Shown here: piece after piece, positions 21,790 to 33,420 of the stretch
How positions within the stretch are numbered: the first letter of the stretch is position 1
How the letters are laid out: each line of letters opens with the position of its first letter
Source: Isoetes taiwanensis
Taxonomy: Eukaryota > Streptophyta > Lycopodiopsida > Isoetales > Isoetaceae
Reading direction: 5' to 3'
NCBI GenBank assembly: GCA_021234155.1
Contig: JAJEKV010000041.1
Span: 5,076,829 to 5,140,828 of the forward strand
DNA length: 64,000 bases
Translations under genes and position numbers: made by a program
Notes under the pieces: model-generated
Database searches by the model: none
Told to the model about the DNA's origin: nothing
Seen by the model: only the letters and a program-made list of their open reading frames with translations

Positions 21790-24261
21790 AATGCTTCATT
21801 AGCATGCATTAAGAACTTGAAGAGCAAGGGAAGGACAATTGACTCAAGTCACTCAAAAGAGACAAGAGGAGAATCAAGCAAAGGAAAAGAAAAGAAGAAT
21901 GGAGAGAAGACCCCTTGAAGGTCATCTCATGGTATGTGATCACTTGTGAACTTGGCATCTTTGTGCATTTTGATCCCCTTTCCACATTCCCCATACCCTC
22001 CACTGTCATAATACACCCATTGAACTTTGACTCCATGCACATAAATCCTTCCAAAGTCAAACTTGGCTTTGAAAATTCTTTCTAGTCAAAACACACCTTC
22101 GTGAAATATCCATTTGCTACACACCACTCACACCTCTTTATCACCACCCATAAGCTCAAAATTCCACTTGACTTGGTCATACTCGTGGTCAAAAGTCAAC
22201 ATTTCACGCAACTTGGTCAAAGAAAAAAGAAAAGTTGCAAAAATCCCTAAGGGAAATGTTCAAAACTCAAGTGTGCCCTAGGGAATGCCAAAAAGTTGCA
22301 TTTCAAAAATTGGCTTATGAAAAATGCATTTTATATGCCAAGTCACCATACACATCATCATTCTAGCCATGCCATATCATACTTCCATTTCCATGTTCAA
22401 AATCTAAGTCTATCTCAAAGCATCAAACTAGCACCCATAAGATGACACATCACCTTGCCACATCATCATTGCCACCCCATCACTATCCACTTGTCACACA
22501 CATCATCCACATCATTTACAATGTTTGACTAGAAAGAATTTTCCAAGCTCAAGTTGGCTGACACGTCATCATCACCATTTGCCATGTCATACTCACCTAG
22601 CCTTGTCATCATTTCCTTATGCCACATCATTCATTCCTTAATCTTTTTTTGGCCAAAGTAAAAAATGGCCCATTGCAAGAAAAGATTCCAGAATCTTCTA
22701 GAGTGCAAAAAAAGATTCCCACAGGAAAAAAGGAAATTGAAAAAAGGTTTTATTTTGAGCCTTATATTTGCTTCCTAGGGAATCGTGCGATCTGGGGTAT
22801 AAAAATTTTCCTATCTACCCCCCAATCTATTTTCTTCCCCCAGCCAATCCCCCCATGCCACGTGGAACATCCGGGCATGTGGGGCGGTTGAGGTACCGAA
22901 TCCCACGTGGATATTGCATGTTATAATTATAAATATCAGATTTATTTCTTGTTATATACCTTGGGCTGCCGAGCAGAAAAACGCCTGTGGGATATTTCGC
23001 CCGTGTTTTCAAGAACCCTAAAACCTGGAACTGCTAAGATCCGCCTAATCTGGCCTAACTAATTGTTCAATCATGACTTAAACCTGCCGGATTACCGTGT
23101 TTGATGCCAAGAATACCAAGTACCAGCTAAAGGACAAAGAATTAATGGGAATTGATCAAGAATTCAACAAAACAGAGCATCTACTAAAGGGGCTTTTGAA
23201 CAAAAAGAAAATTCGAGGGCTTTGAGGCAGAGAAGCGATTCCTGGCTTTGAGGAAGGACCGGCTTGATCATTCTGAGCTTGATTCCGACCTCCAAAGTTT
23301 ATTTACAATTTGGATTATTGACCAAATTCTCCAGATTGACTGAATGTTCACCTATTTGATCCTGTGCCCAAGACCCTGAGCTTGGGATTTATGTTGTTAT
23401 CTTTTGAGTGTTAGAATCAATTGAAAATCCGACCCTTGTTGTGAAGTATTTATCTCACTTTGAGTTATATTCCCAAAAAAAAAATAGTGGTTATTAGAAG
23501 TCTTCTGCGGTATCTCATTCCAGTAGCCAAATATTATCAGTATGTCAAGTTAATATATCTTCAGAAAGAGCAGAAACAATCCTGTTGTCAATCCAAAACA
23601 CCAATGCAAGATTGATCAGAAAATCTGAGCCTTCTCTAGCAGAAATTTGCATTGGGCATTTGAGCATAGCATAGCAATTCTGAGGGTATTAGTAGTGCTA
23701 AGCAGTGCATGTTAAACATGGAAGCATTAGGCTAAGTGTGCATTCCACCCCTAGAAAGTGATCTGTTCAGAATTATTTATCCTCTACAGCATCCAGCAAA
23801 AAACATCAAAAAGAAAAGATTTAGTGTTCCATTTGCAAAAAGAGATCTTGGCCTCTGGTGTGCAGACTTTTCCAAGAGGGGTAAAGTTTACAAAACAAGA
23901 AAATTCATTGCCAATATCGAGATCATAAATCAAGCTCTCTGCCAGGGATATTGACCAAAAATTGACTGGGTCAGAAGCAGGAATTTGGTCTATCTAATCC
24001 TTTCAGATTCGACTTGACTTTTGTAGCCTGACAGATATAAGTGTTGAGCATCTTTGAGGATGAAAATCATGTTTAAAACTTGAATGGTGTGCATGCTGCA
24101 GACATTCTTTTGAAGCAGACTTTTTAGCCTTCAGGGAAAGTTGTTCTCATCAATCTTTTGGGCATTATCTCTGGAATCTTTACACTCAGAGTGGTTGCCT
24201 CAAGCAACCTGGAGGTTTTAAACCATTGAGATTGAAGGTTTTGCCAGGAACACCTTCAACA
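21790..24261 (+). repeat. Intergenic, then probable diverged 5' LTR of second Gypsy element
   Basis: From 21790 to about 22600 the DNA is rich in CATCATC/CCACATC phrases with no gene. The stretch ending CTTCAACA at 24261 lies exactly before the same primer-binding site as the first element. It shares with that LTR a pattern near the end (a short palindrome, then CTGGAGGTTnTAA). The left boundary cannot be placed; it may lie between 22250 and 22900. No matching 3' LTR was found. Confidence 0.5.
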
Positions 24262-24264
24262 TTT

Positions 24265-24283
24265 TGGAGGTTCTACCGAGATC
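24265..24283 (+). promoter_or_regulatory. Primer-binding site of second Gypsy element
   Basis: TGGAGGTTCTACCGAGAT, identical over 18 bases to the site at 12235, with the same three-base gap after the LTR-type CAACA end. Confidence 0.65.
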
Positions 24284-24304
24284 ACTTTCCTGGAATCTGA
24301 ACTC

Positions 24305-25440
24305 ATGGCACCCAGAAGAACTAATGAGGCATCTGAGCCTACTGAAGCACAAGACAATCATGAATCTGCTGCTCCAACACCTACTGTCACTGTGCAAGCA
24401 AATTCAGGTATGCCTTGCCATTATTTCGAGCTAAACATGCCTATTCCAGTCCCTACCTTTGATCCAAGCATGAATGCCAACAACTTCCTCAAGACTTTTG
24501 AAGAGTACTACCAAGAATATGGTTACAAAAAAGGCTGTAAGTTCTCTGAGTTTAAAAAATGTTTTAAGAATGATGAAGTCAGGCCTTGGTTAGAATATGT
24601 CATAAGTTTAGGTGCCAATTCTTGGGATGAATTAGTTAAAAAAAAATTGGCACGCTTTGGTAAACTCTTGGACCCCCAAGATCTAATATTTGAGCTGCAA
24701 ACTTTTCGCATTAAGCATGGGAGAGTGTGCACCAATATGTGGAAAGGTTTTATCTCTATCTTGTCAAATGCCAAATTAATCAGGTTCCTAACTATACCTT
24801 ACATCTGGTGGCATCTTTTATCAGAGGATTAAGTAGCAGGCCAAGAATACACAGAAAGTTATTGAAAATTCAAAAACAAGAAGGATTTGACACAATACAC
24901 AAAGCTTTCACCAAGGCTACTGAGATTGCAGATATGATTTCTTACTTGCCAGATGATATGCATTCACCATATGATCCTTTTTTTCCAGATTATGAGCAAG
25001 AATATATGGGACCAGGACCTGTACCTGTCTATGCTGTCCAGAAAGAGAAGAAAAAGGTAAAAATGGAAGATGCTGAGGCTCTTGCAGCAGATGTAAGGGC
25101 AGAAATCACCAAAGTATCTGAGGCACTGGTTGAGGTAACCAAGCAACTCCAGGAGCTGAAAAGCTCAAAATTTGAGAAGAAAACTTATCCTCCTTGTGTG
25201 CATTGCTTTAGAGATACTCACTCTTCTGACTATTGTTGGTATAGGCCATGTACAAAGTGTGGAAAAAGAGGACACTTTGGTAAAGAATGTCCTGTGTGTG
25301 CCTTTTGTAAAGCTGTAGGACATTATGAGGATAGGTGCAGTGCAAAAGAATACTTTGCTAGACAGGAAAAACCCAAAACTAATGAGCAAAATGCATCCAT
25401 AAGATTTGTGCAGGAAATTGAGGAACTAGAAGAGATAATG
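24305..25440 (+). pseudogene. gag: Second Gypsy gag, one frameshift
   Basis: Homologous to the gag at 12275 but clearly diverged. Frame one (from ATG 24305) has YYQEYGYKKGCKFSEFKKC and WDELVKKKLARFGK. A one-base loss in the GGG run near 24718-24722 shifts the reading to the frame starting VHQYVERF. That frame continues with FIRGLSSRPRIHRKL and three zinc knuckles at about 25195-25340 (CVHC...C, CTKCGKRGHFGKEC, CAFCKAVGHYEDRC). It reaches the conserved IRFVQ...MAVHTRRM segment and then departs from the Gypsy sequence at about 25440. Protease and later domains are absent. Confidence 0.85.
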
Positions 25441-25890
25441 GCTGTCCACACCAGAAGAATGAACAATGCCAACTTGAAGACTGTTCTTGAAACATATTAT
25501 ATTCTTGAAGACTGTTCATGTGAAATCATTCTTTTAATGTTTTCAATTATCAGCGTGGGAGAAGAATGCTATCTATTAACAGCAAACTTGAAGCGTCGAC
25601 TTGGATTATGTAAAATCGAAGACCTGGAGCCTGAATCTAAGTGCCATGGTGTCCCTCTTGGAAACAGTTTCTGTAAAGTTAGCATTATAAATTGCAACTA
25701 TGAGGATGAAGCTCTTCCAAGAAGACATCCTGGTGGCGAAACAATCGGGGAGAGCGTGGGCACATTTGTGGCATGGCCAAAAGAACGTCTAAAAAAGGTA
25801 TGTACAGACCTTCTGATACAAAGAAGCTATAATTTATTAGATCGTAACTTATCAAAAGGTATGTATATGAGGATAGTAAAAAAAAAATGA
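25441..25890 (+). other. Exon-like segment fused to gag; DUF8039-like
   Basis: The gag frame continues without a stop into unrelated sequence. Residues about 275-365 of the combined frame show CHGVPLGNSFCKVSI, ALPRRHPGGETIGESVGTF and VAWPKERLKK. That order, a charged start, a PLG turn and a terminal VAWP, resembles the domain found in plant transposon-associated proteins (DUF8039-like, from memory). AAAAAAG is followed by GTATGT at 25799, a good splice donor, so the coding match ends there and the rest of the frame is probably intron. This is consistent with a captured exon or a deletion junction with another element. Confidence 0.45.
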
Positions 25891-25920
25891 ATATATCATA
25901 ACATCTGCATGATGTTGTGA

Positions 25921-26041
25921 ATTTTGAATTCTTTGATGGCCTTTAGCCAATCTTATCAACCCCATGAAACTACACATTAACGAAAATGTGTAGTTTCTTG
26001 GGGTTGGTCATACTGGCTGGAGGGCATCAAAGGATTCAATG
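25921..26041. repeat. Long hairpin, about 57-base arms
   Basis: Two arms around a six-base loop (AACGAA-like) with the last 12 stem bases perfect (AAACTACACATT against AATGTGTAGTTT) and scattered mismatches outward to the ATTGAATC/GAATTC ends. It could be a MITE or a miRNA-type precursor; no coding sequence. Confidence 0.6.
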
Positions 26042-26100
26042 TTTTCGACATTGCATATAAAAAAACATAATGAAATAAGCGTGACATAAAAGTATAAGCT

Positions 26101-26738
26101 GCGAAATTGCGCCAGGCGCAAGTTTATATTTATATTCAAAAAAACTATATGTACATTTTTCCTTCTGTGAAAATGCGCCAGGCGCGAGTTCTTTCTAAAC
26201 TAACATAGCAGGCTGTACATATCTCTACAAAATGTCACATAGGCCCACTTCATCGGCTACATACCGAGTCCAGTCCCACCTGTACCACTCTGATATGACA
26301 TCATCCTCCCATTCCTTGCGAATGTCGAGTCTCCAGGTGTCCCGTCGATACTTGATACTCCTAATCAAAGCCTCGTATTTATTTGTTGGCATGAGCCTTA
26401 CCAAGAGCATGAGGAGCCGCATAAATCCAGTGATGCGATGGTAGCATTCCCATGGCCCCTGATACAGACTGTCATATGGCTTGTCCAACTCTCTTTGAAT
26501 GTTTTGAACAGCACAATTAAGTAGTATCTTGTATAGGGTCCAGCGTTGATGGTCATCCAAGGGAAGTATATTTGAACTAGAAGCAGCCATGTGTTATGCA
26601 CTAGAACGAGAGAAATTAACTAATTAGCAAATGGTATTTCTCTCCCCAGAAAATGATTCTAAATATACAAAATTCAAAACGCGCCAGACGCGTTTACTAT
26701 AGTGTTTTTTTCACAGAAACGCGTCTGGCGCGATTTCG
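26101..26738 (-). mobile_element. Small element with repeated GCGCCAGGCGC ends
   Basis: The left end carries GCGCCAGGCGC at about 26110 and GCGCCAGGCGCG at about 26174. The right end carries GCGCCAGACGCG at about 26683 and the inverted CGCGTCTGGCGC at about 26720. The outermost copies sit in GAAATTGCGCCAG and (reverse) GAAATCGCGCCAG contexts, giving an inverted terminal pair. Subterminal copies repeat the motif. It encloses one 121-codon minus-strand ORF. No family assigned. Confidence 0.5.
26225..26590 (-). CDS. Uncharacterised 121-residue protein
   Basis: Starts at ATG 26588-26590 and stops at 26225. Composition is protein-like: no low complexity, many Trp/Tyr (WTLYKILL, PYDSLYQGPWECYHRI, EWYRWDWTRYVADE), a hydrophobic helix GFMRLLMLLVRLMP and a charged C-terminal half. 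No signal peptide. I do not recognise the family. It fills the interior of the GCGCCAGGCGC-ended element, so it may be the element's own protein or a captured one. Confidence 0.4.
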   Translation of the reverse strand: MAASSSNILPLDDHQRWTLYKILLNCAVQNIQRELDKPYDSLYQGPWECYHRITGFMRLLMLLVRLMPTNKYEALIRSIKYRRDTWRLDIRKEWEDDVISEWYRWDWTRYVADEVGLCDIL

Positions 26739-26749
26739 TCCAATCTCAT

Positions 26750-28034
26750 GATACGCAAGCAATCTTATGATATGCAAGCATATCTTATGATATTCCTTGC
26801 CTAATGTTCTTTTCTGTTCTTGCATAGTCTGAACAGACTATTTTCCTTGCATCTAGAACAGACTATTTGATTTTTGAAAACATTAGGGTAAGAACAGATA
26901 AATATGGCAAGAACATTAGGCAAGGAATATAAACAGATAAATGAAATAGGAATAGCAATATGAAATAAAATCTGTTCATAATGCTATTCCTATTTCATTT
27001 ATCTGTTCTGTTTCATAATATTCCTGATCTGTTTCATATTTCTAAAACATAGCCTCTTCTTAATGTTAACCTGTTCTAATCTAAAGCATAGCCTGTTCTA
27101 AAATACTCAGAATCCTAAAACACTCAGAATCCCTAAAACACATTCATTCCAACCCATTCATTCTAACCCATTCATTCAGAATCATAAACCCATTCATTCT
27201 AACCTGTTTGAAACGGAGAAGCCGAGTTTGAAGCCAAGAAGCCGACAAATAGCCAAGTTTGAAGCCTTAGCCGACTTTGAAGCCGAGAAGCCGAGTTTGA
27301 AGCCGATTAGCAATCTGTTGTAGCCGATTAGCCGAGTTTGAAGCCGATTAGCCGAGGCGCGCTCAGATTAGAAGCAAAAAAATACGAAGAGGCGTGCAAA
27401 AAGAAGAGCCATGCAAAAATTTGAAGAGAAAAAGTTGAAGAGGCATTCAAACTGCCTCGATTTTTGTTCGAGAATTAATAACTGCCGCGAACCATTAATA
27501 CCTATAAACCCATATTTTCATATGGTTTTATTACCCATATGTTTGAAAAACCATACCCATACCTTTGAAAAACCATATTACCCATATGGTTTTTAAAATA
27601 GCATCTTATCCTAATGTTTTAAAGAAAAAACCATTCTAACCCTAATGTTAAAAAAAAAAAACAATTCTTACTCTAATGTTATTAAAAACCATTCTTACTC
27701 TAAAGTTGTTAAAAAACCATACTCTTAAATATTTTGAAAAACCATATTACCCATATGGTTTTTAAAAAAGCATGTTACCCTAATGTTTAAAAAAAAAAAA
27801 AACATTATGTTTTTAAAAAACCATACTACCCTAAAGTTAAAATTTGTCTAACGTATTTTGAAAAACCATATTTGTCTAATGTTTGTTTGAAGGTTAAAAG
27901 TGTTAGAATTAATGTTCTTGGTAAGGTTCTTTAGAGGTCTTTGTACAGTTTCAAAAGTATGTTTTTCTTGAAAACATATCTTGCAGATGTTTTTTGAATG
28001 TACTAACTTATTTTATGTTTCTGTATGTTTTAGG
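26750..28034. other. Repeat-rich spacer
   Basis: Contains short duplications: ACAGATAAATGAAATAGG and its inverse near 26930-27010, GAAGCCGAG/AGCCGATTAG repeats at 27215-27360, and AAACCATATTACCCATATGG palindromic repeats at 27500-27850. A splice-acceptor-like TATGTTTTAG at 28025-28034 precedes the next coding remnant. No gene seen. Confidence 0.6.
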
Positions 28035-30585
28035 TCAATGGCATGCAACAAGCTAAAGAAAGTACCCCTAATGATGGTCCTCAAGGGAAGGAAAAATCCC
28101 CAAATGATGCAGATGATGCCCAAGGAAAGGAAAAGACACCCAAGGATGATGCCCAAGGGAAGAATAATGTCAAAGAAAAGGATGATGCAAAAGGAAAAGA
28201 ATTATTGTACTTTATAATCGAGTCGATTGGAAAAACAAGAAGGTCAACATCCTGCATGAATGCAACAGAGAGGTAGTAGGAGAAGGGATTATTATTCTAG
28301 CAGATCCTATCAATGCAGTCAATGATCAAAGATTAGGGGAGGATAGGTTAGGTGTGGCAATCTCAAAATTATATGACAATTGGAAGGAAAAGGGGTCAGG
28401 TAAAGAGAAATGCCTTGCTTGTGTGAAGCAACTAGAGGTTGCAATGATTGTGGCATGGCCTAGGCAGTAGGCACAGTATCCAATTGGAGAAAAACTACAT
28501 GTTTCCTATGGATGCAGAACCATTGTCAATAAGGTTTACACAATGTTGCAAGAGGCCACTTCCATCTTTCAAACATTATCCCACCAAAAGGTGCAAGTCA
28601 GATTATGATTGTTCTTCTGAAGCTATGATGAAGGTTAGAGGAGGTGAATGTTGTTGGGCCTCTTGTGTTAGAATGTTCACAATAGAGGAGTTGGTGGGAG
28701 CAAGAGCTACATCAGAAGAGCATACTAGAGGAAATAAATTGGAGTAGCCTCTATATCCCAGCCCAGTTTTAGTAGGCTATGGAATAAGCATTTCAAGCAT
28801 GTGACCATAGCAACTTCAAACAACTTTGCAAAGTGCAATTTGTGTGCTAAGCTGAAGGCGACTCTTGATAAGACTGTGCAACCAAGTCTAAGGGCTAAGA
28901 TAAGGGAACACATGAAGGACCCTATGACTGATCAACTATCATGTAGATCAACTTATTGGATGTGGAGGACCTTGTCTGCAATGGAACCTAATAACTATCT
29001 ATGTATTATACATGACAAGATGGACCAGCAAAAGACTTTCTTCCACAATTCAAGTACATACCAAAGTCATGTGGAAGATCATGCCCTTTGCAGATTTCAA
29101 TGACTGGGGCAATCTTGCATGGCCAGTCTCAAACCTACTATGGGCATTACAGTTTGGAGTTGTGGAGTGATGGTCCAGATTTTCATATTGGGAGTATCAT
29201 GAGGTGTTTAAGAAACTATGAGAATGGTTACAATGGTTACCTTCATGACCCTACAACTAGCCAGCCACTACATAGTGCATTGTTGGATGGAAACCCGAAT
29301 AATATTAAAAAGTTTAGCAAGGCAAGGTTTAGGAGGCATGGACCTAATGAACATGTTGGAGCTTCAACATCTCGTGCTAAACCTCGGGATCTGCCTAGAA
29401 GGTTGCTCTTGCAACTTGATAACTGTGCTGGCCAAAATAAGAACAGGTGGATGTTTTCTTTCTTATCCTACTTAACAGCTGTGGGCATTTTTGAAAGAGT
29501 TAATTTGGGGTTTCTAATGCCCGGACATACTCATGAGGATGTGGATGCATTATTTGAAAAATATAGTCATGTTCTGAGACAGCAGACAGTGACCAACTTT
29601 CCTAGGCTACTAGAAATATTCCATGGATGCACTATTCCATCTCCTATAGGATCTCTCATAGAAGAGGTGCCTGATTGGAAGAGTTTTGTGGAAGGTTATA
29701 CTGAAGACATGGAAGGCCATTCTAGACCTCTTCAATTCACTTTTTGGGTGAGAGATGGGATTCCAATTATGCAATGGAAGATGAGACCTTCAGAGGAGAA
29801 GTGGAGAGGAGGGGCAGAAATCTGGCATAGAGATGCGAATGGCAAGCCTATGATACCTCCAGGTCAACCAAAAGCTCTAAAACCTACTACAGAAGTGAAG
29901 CAAGTGGGATTGACCCAGGATGGCATCAATGACTACATCAAGCATTGGCAAACTAATTCTGATGACACTAATCGTGCTTGATAGATTACTGAAAGAAGGT
30001 GATCAATTTGTTGGATGAGGTAGACACATCCTCAGAAGAATTGACTGAAGGGTGGCTCCCTAAAAGCAGGTGGAGGACATTAGTAGGTGCTGAGAAGATG
30101 ATGGCACTATTAGTAGCATTGTTAAGGCCCATGCTCCTCCTCAATCTGACAAACACTATGTTGGTCCTAAGAAAGATAGGCCAAAATATCTAGGCCTAGA
30201 TGTTTATGAACCAGCAACTGACGTGGAGTGCCACCAATTTGTGGTAGTAAAACTAGCAGATTTACAGACCTATCCGGTGTGGTTGGGATACACCATCTCA
30301 GATATTTACAAAGAAGAAGGTGATGTTAACTTCAATAAGGTGCGTGTGGAATGGTGGTGTCCAGTGCACCAGTTGACTAATGTCATCGATAAAGAAAGAT
30401 ATTCAGATTGTTGGACAAAGAGGTGGAGGAGAAATCCTAGTGATCCTGATCTTTGGCTAGACATTGAAACCGTATTGTACTCGTGGACTCCAAAAACTAT
30501 TCCAAGTAAAACAGCGAGAGTTACAATACCTCATGATGTAAGGAATAAGGTTCTCATATCCTTGGGGATGCTGGTGGAAAAATGA
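28035..30585 (+). pseudogene. DUF7869-type transposon gene
   Basis: A run of frames in one direction that together resemble large plant transposon proteins with a DUF7869 nuclease-like domain. In order: a charged low-complexity KGKEKxP repeat (28043-28200); an LYNRVDW...ILADP...VAWPRQ segment (28197-28470), DUF8039-like; a Cys-rich part ending CCWASCVRMFTIEE (28630-28690); a Cys-pair region (KCNLCAKLKAT); YLCIIHDKMDQQKT (about 29000-29040); and the core LQLDNCAGQNKN, NLGFLMPGHTHEDVDALF (29418-29560). A C-terminal module with PVWLGYTISDI and VRVEWWCPVHQ (30223-30585) follows. Frameshifts near 28195 and 29090, and breaks after 28470 and 29981, make it a pseudogene. D/N and HTHED residues of the core are intact. 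Confidence 0.65.
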
Positions 30586-31049
30586 AAAAAAACTATGTAA
30601 ATATGAGTTTCATGATATATGATGTTGTAATTTGAAGTTAAGGTATGAATTTATATTAAGGTGTGTGATTATATGTTAACGTATAGTGACTTTTATCAAG
30701 TTACTAAAAAATTGCAATATGAAATTTGTCCCAAAATCAAGACATAATCCCAATTTAATTGAATGATGGTTCTCTGAAATTCGAATTAATTTGCTACTTA
30801 GGGGGTATTCTAGGCAGAATTGAAAGAGCCAACCATGAGCAGCTTACCTTCTCCACCTTAGGATCAATTACGTCAGTCGCCATCTCCTACAAGCCGGCGG
30901 ATTCAAGTATAGCAGGGAAGAAGGGGAAGAAGAGGATTTTTTACCCGAACGAAATTTCTTCTGGAGCAAGACATTTCAACAGGTTGAACCGGTTGAATGG
31001 TCTTAATCCTGCGTGAACTATCCATTTCACGTACAGGAGAACTGAACAG
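30586..31049. other. Intergenic, nothing recognised
   Basis: Short A/T-rich stretch, then GC-richer sequence with an AACCGGTTGAA-type small repeat (30980-31000). No domain in the frame 30759-31016. Confidence 0.5.
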
Positions 31050-31317
31050 AAATCATTGAAGTGAATTGGGCAGGTACGGTTGGTAGGCCGGATGATTTGT
31101 TGCAATGCATAAGAGGCATAGCATGGCATATGCATGGGTGTTTAAGCATGGCATATCGATGCAGCCCCCATGGGGATCAAGCAGATCGATGGGTTGGAGG
31201 GGATGGAGTGGCCGATAACAAATATGGGTTGGAGGGGATGGAGTGGCCGATAACAAATTTTTAGCCACATTAACCCGATCTTGCTTGATATATACAAACT
31301 TCCGTTTTGACTGGCCA
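31050..31317 (-). repeat. Dispersed repeat, inverted partner of 9.6 kb copy
   Basis: Reverse complement of 9630-9870 with an extra internal tandem duplication: the phrase GGGTTGGAGGGGATGGAGTG occurs twice (31192-31257). It lies about 380 bases beyond the stop codon of YCF54. Confidence 0.7.
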
Positions 31318-31693
31318 ACCTTTTTGTCTATTTGATAACCGATTCAAATGGTACCCGAAATTTCATTCTTTCTTTTCTCCTTAAAGACTCTTTAATTGAA
31401 CTGTAAAGAGAAATTTTCTTCACGGTTTCTATACAAATCTACAACTTATGTGCTTTCCAGTACACCTGTGTAGCTTCTTCTGAGCTTATGCAATCTCTGC
31501 TGAATTATGGCCACCTCTGATTGTCATGCTAAACCATGGCAACAACTGAAACACCTCTTCTATATATATTATTCATAGTAGGATGCATTGTTTACACCTT
31601 TCATCTCTTTAGAATTTAGACCTTAGTTAGCTAACTAGGCCGTGGAACTGTAACTATCTACATCTGCAAAACCATATCATGGGATTTGAGGAC

Positions 31694-32728
31694 TCAGGAG
31701 TCGGTTGGAGGAAGAAACGGTGTCCACCAATAACCCTCATATTTTGGGTAAGGCGCGGTCCATGTCTTTGGCTTATCAAACTCAACATTAACTGGTTTGC
31801 TTGATGTTGCATCTGCAAATGAGGTAGATTCATACGTTCCCTTCAATACTCTATCCAACCTGAGCTTCATAAACCTGCATTCCCAATGGTTATATTAGTT
31901 GCCAAGCACGTTACCAATTCTAAGTGTTCAATAAAATTTTGTAAAGGAAATTTGATATTTACGTAATCCAGGTAGAATCAGTGGAGATAATGGCCACTGC
32001 AGGCCTCTCAAGACGTTTTGTAAATTCTGGAAAATTTTCAAGGAACTTCGGTTCAATAACAAGCCAAAAATCTTGCTTCTTATTGCGCTCTGCAAAGAGC
32101 CTGAGTCTTTCTCTAAGCAACTCCTGCAGGTGCTCCTCGTCATCAAGCATGAACTTTGCATTTGCCACCAAAAAATGATATTGCACTTTCTACAGAATAG
32201 AGACAAATCTAAATTAGAAGCACTGTAGCCCTTAGAAGATGAAACAAACTATTTGAAATTAACAAAAAAAAAGGAAATTGATCTCAAAAACTGTTGGCTT
32301 ATCTTGATGGAAGTGTACACATATTATAGGGTCTTGACATCATTTAGTTAGAAGTTTAGCCGAAAAAAAACAAAAACCTGTTCAATGGCTTCTGCTACTG
32401 GGGACTCTATGCTAGCTGCTGGTATTGATGTATCAGACATAGTCATTCTGGTTACTGTCTTAGGTTGCATAGTATTTCTTTCCAGACCACCACCAATATC
32501 TGCATGTAGCTGAAATGAAAGTTGAGATTCAGATAAGTGCACATTGTGTTATGATAAATACGACGAAATAGAAATCTATTGGAATGGCCTGGTTATGTTT
32601 ACCTGGATTTTATCATGAGGCATTATCTGAGAACAGCTTTTAGCATATCTGAATGAGGGCCATAATGTTTGCTTCGAATTGCAAAGATTGGGAATATGAG
32701 CCGTAGTAATGCTAGACATTAAGGCCAT
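31694..32728 (-). CDS. YCF54: YCF54 homologue, Mg-protoporphyrin ester cyclase factor
   Basis: Complete four-exon gene of 221 residues; exons 32603-32728, 32378-32509, 31963-32189 and 31694-31874, all introns GT-AG and all phases consistent. YCF54 (LCAA) is required for the aerobic Mg-protoporphyrin IX monomethyl ester cyclase step of chlorophyll synthesis, with CHL27/CRD1, in the chloroplast. Exons 1-2 (about 86 residues) encode a Ser/Thr-rich plastid transit peptide and linker. Exons 3-4 encode the conserved domain: KVQYHFLVANAKFMLDDEE (from residue 87), QDFWLVIEPKFL (125), RPAVAIISTDSTWIT (148) and the end motif FDKPKTWTAPYPKYEGYWW. The start is the first ATG upstream of the transit peptide; a second Met lies three codons on. 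No defects seen. Likely the real host gene of this area. Confidence 0.93.
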
Positions 32729-33179
32729 GACTGTTCCTCAGAATCTGCACGAAAGGGTTTTGTTACAAATAAGTAAAAAAAAAAGGAAATGCGTGAGCAG
32801 ATTCGAATCTCATCCACAATATATCCAGCATTCACCATAAATCTTACTAAAGTATCAGCACATTTTGAAAAGAGTGGTGGAAGAATAGCATACCTGCTAG
32901 AGCTCAACCGGGAGAAGAGGATAGGTTCGATATGAAATCCTTATCGGATGAGGATTCCGGTAGATAAGAAGATCTGAAACGTCCATCTAAATGCAAGATA
33001 TTTCAGAATGTGCGGCCGGCGGCTGTCAGAATGAGACAGCATTGTTGTCAACTGTTGATACAGAAATGGAGGCATTGCGGCTTATAATATATGCAATACC
33101 ATGCAAAGTGTATTAGGCTTGCAAATCCTTTTTGGGTTGCCCCAAGGGCAATCCCTTTGCACGATTGTGAGGAAGGTGT
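32729..33179 (-). promoter_or_regulatory. YCF54 upstream region
   Basis: About 450 bases separate the YCF54 start codon from a foldback element. Expected to hold the 5' leader and core promoter. TATAATATATGC near 33083-33094 is a possible TATA context on either strand; no element is certain. Confidence 0.3.
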
Positions 33180-33324
33180 AGATAACGCCCTGCGCCGAGG
33201 GCATTACCATAGAAAAAATCGAGGCATGGCTAAAATGGCGAGGGTGTGCGCAGCAGCCCGAGCCATTTTGGCCATGCCGAATTTTTTTTTTTATGGTGAA
33301 CGCCTGAGGGCCAGGGCGTTATCT
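33180..33324. mobile_element. Foldback MITE-like element
   Basis: Arms of about 60 bases (33180-33239 and 33262-33324) with a 22-base loop. Outer ends are AGATAACGCCCTG and its complement, inner ends GGCATGGCTAAAATGGC and its near complement. No coding potential. Confidence 0.75.
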
Positions 33325-33420
33325 CCCTTAACGCACTGGTCCGAGGGTTTACACTCACCCTCACTAATCCGGCAGCCCGGCTCTATTTTTTAGCTCTGTT
33401 TTGATAGTCTGTTTGCAGGA

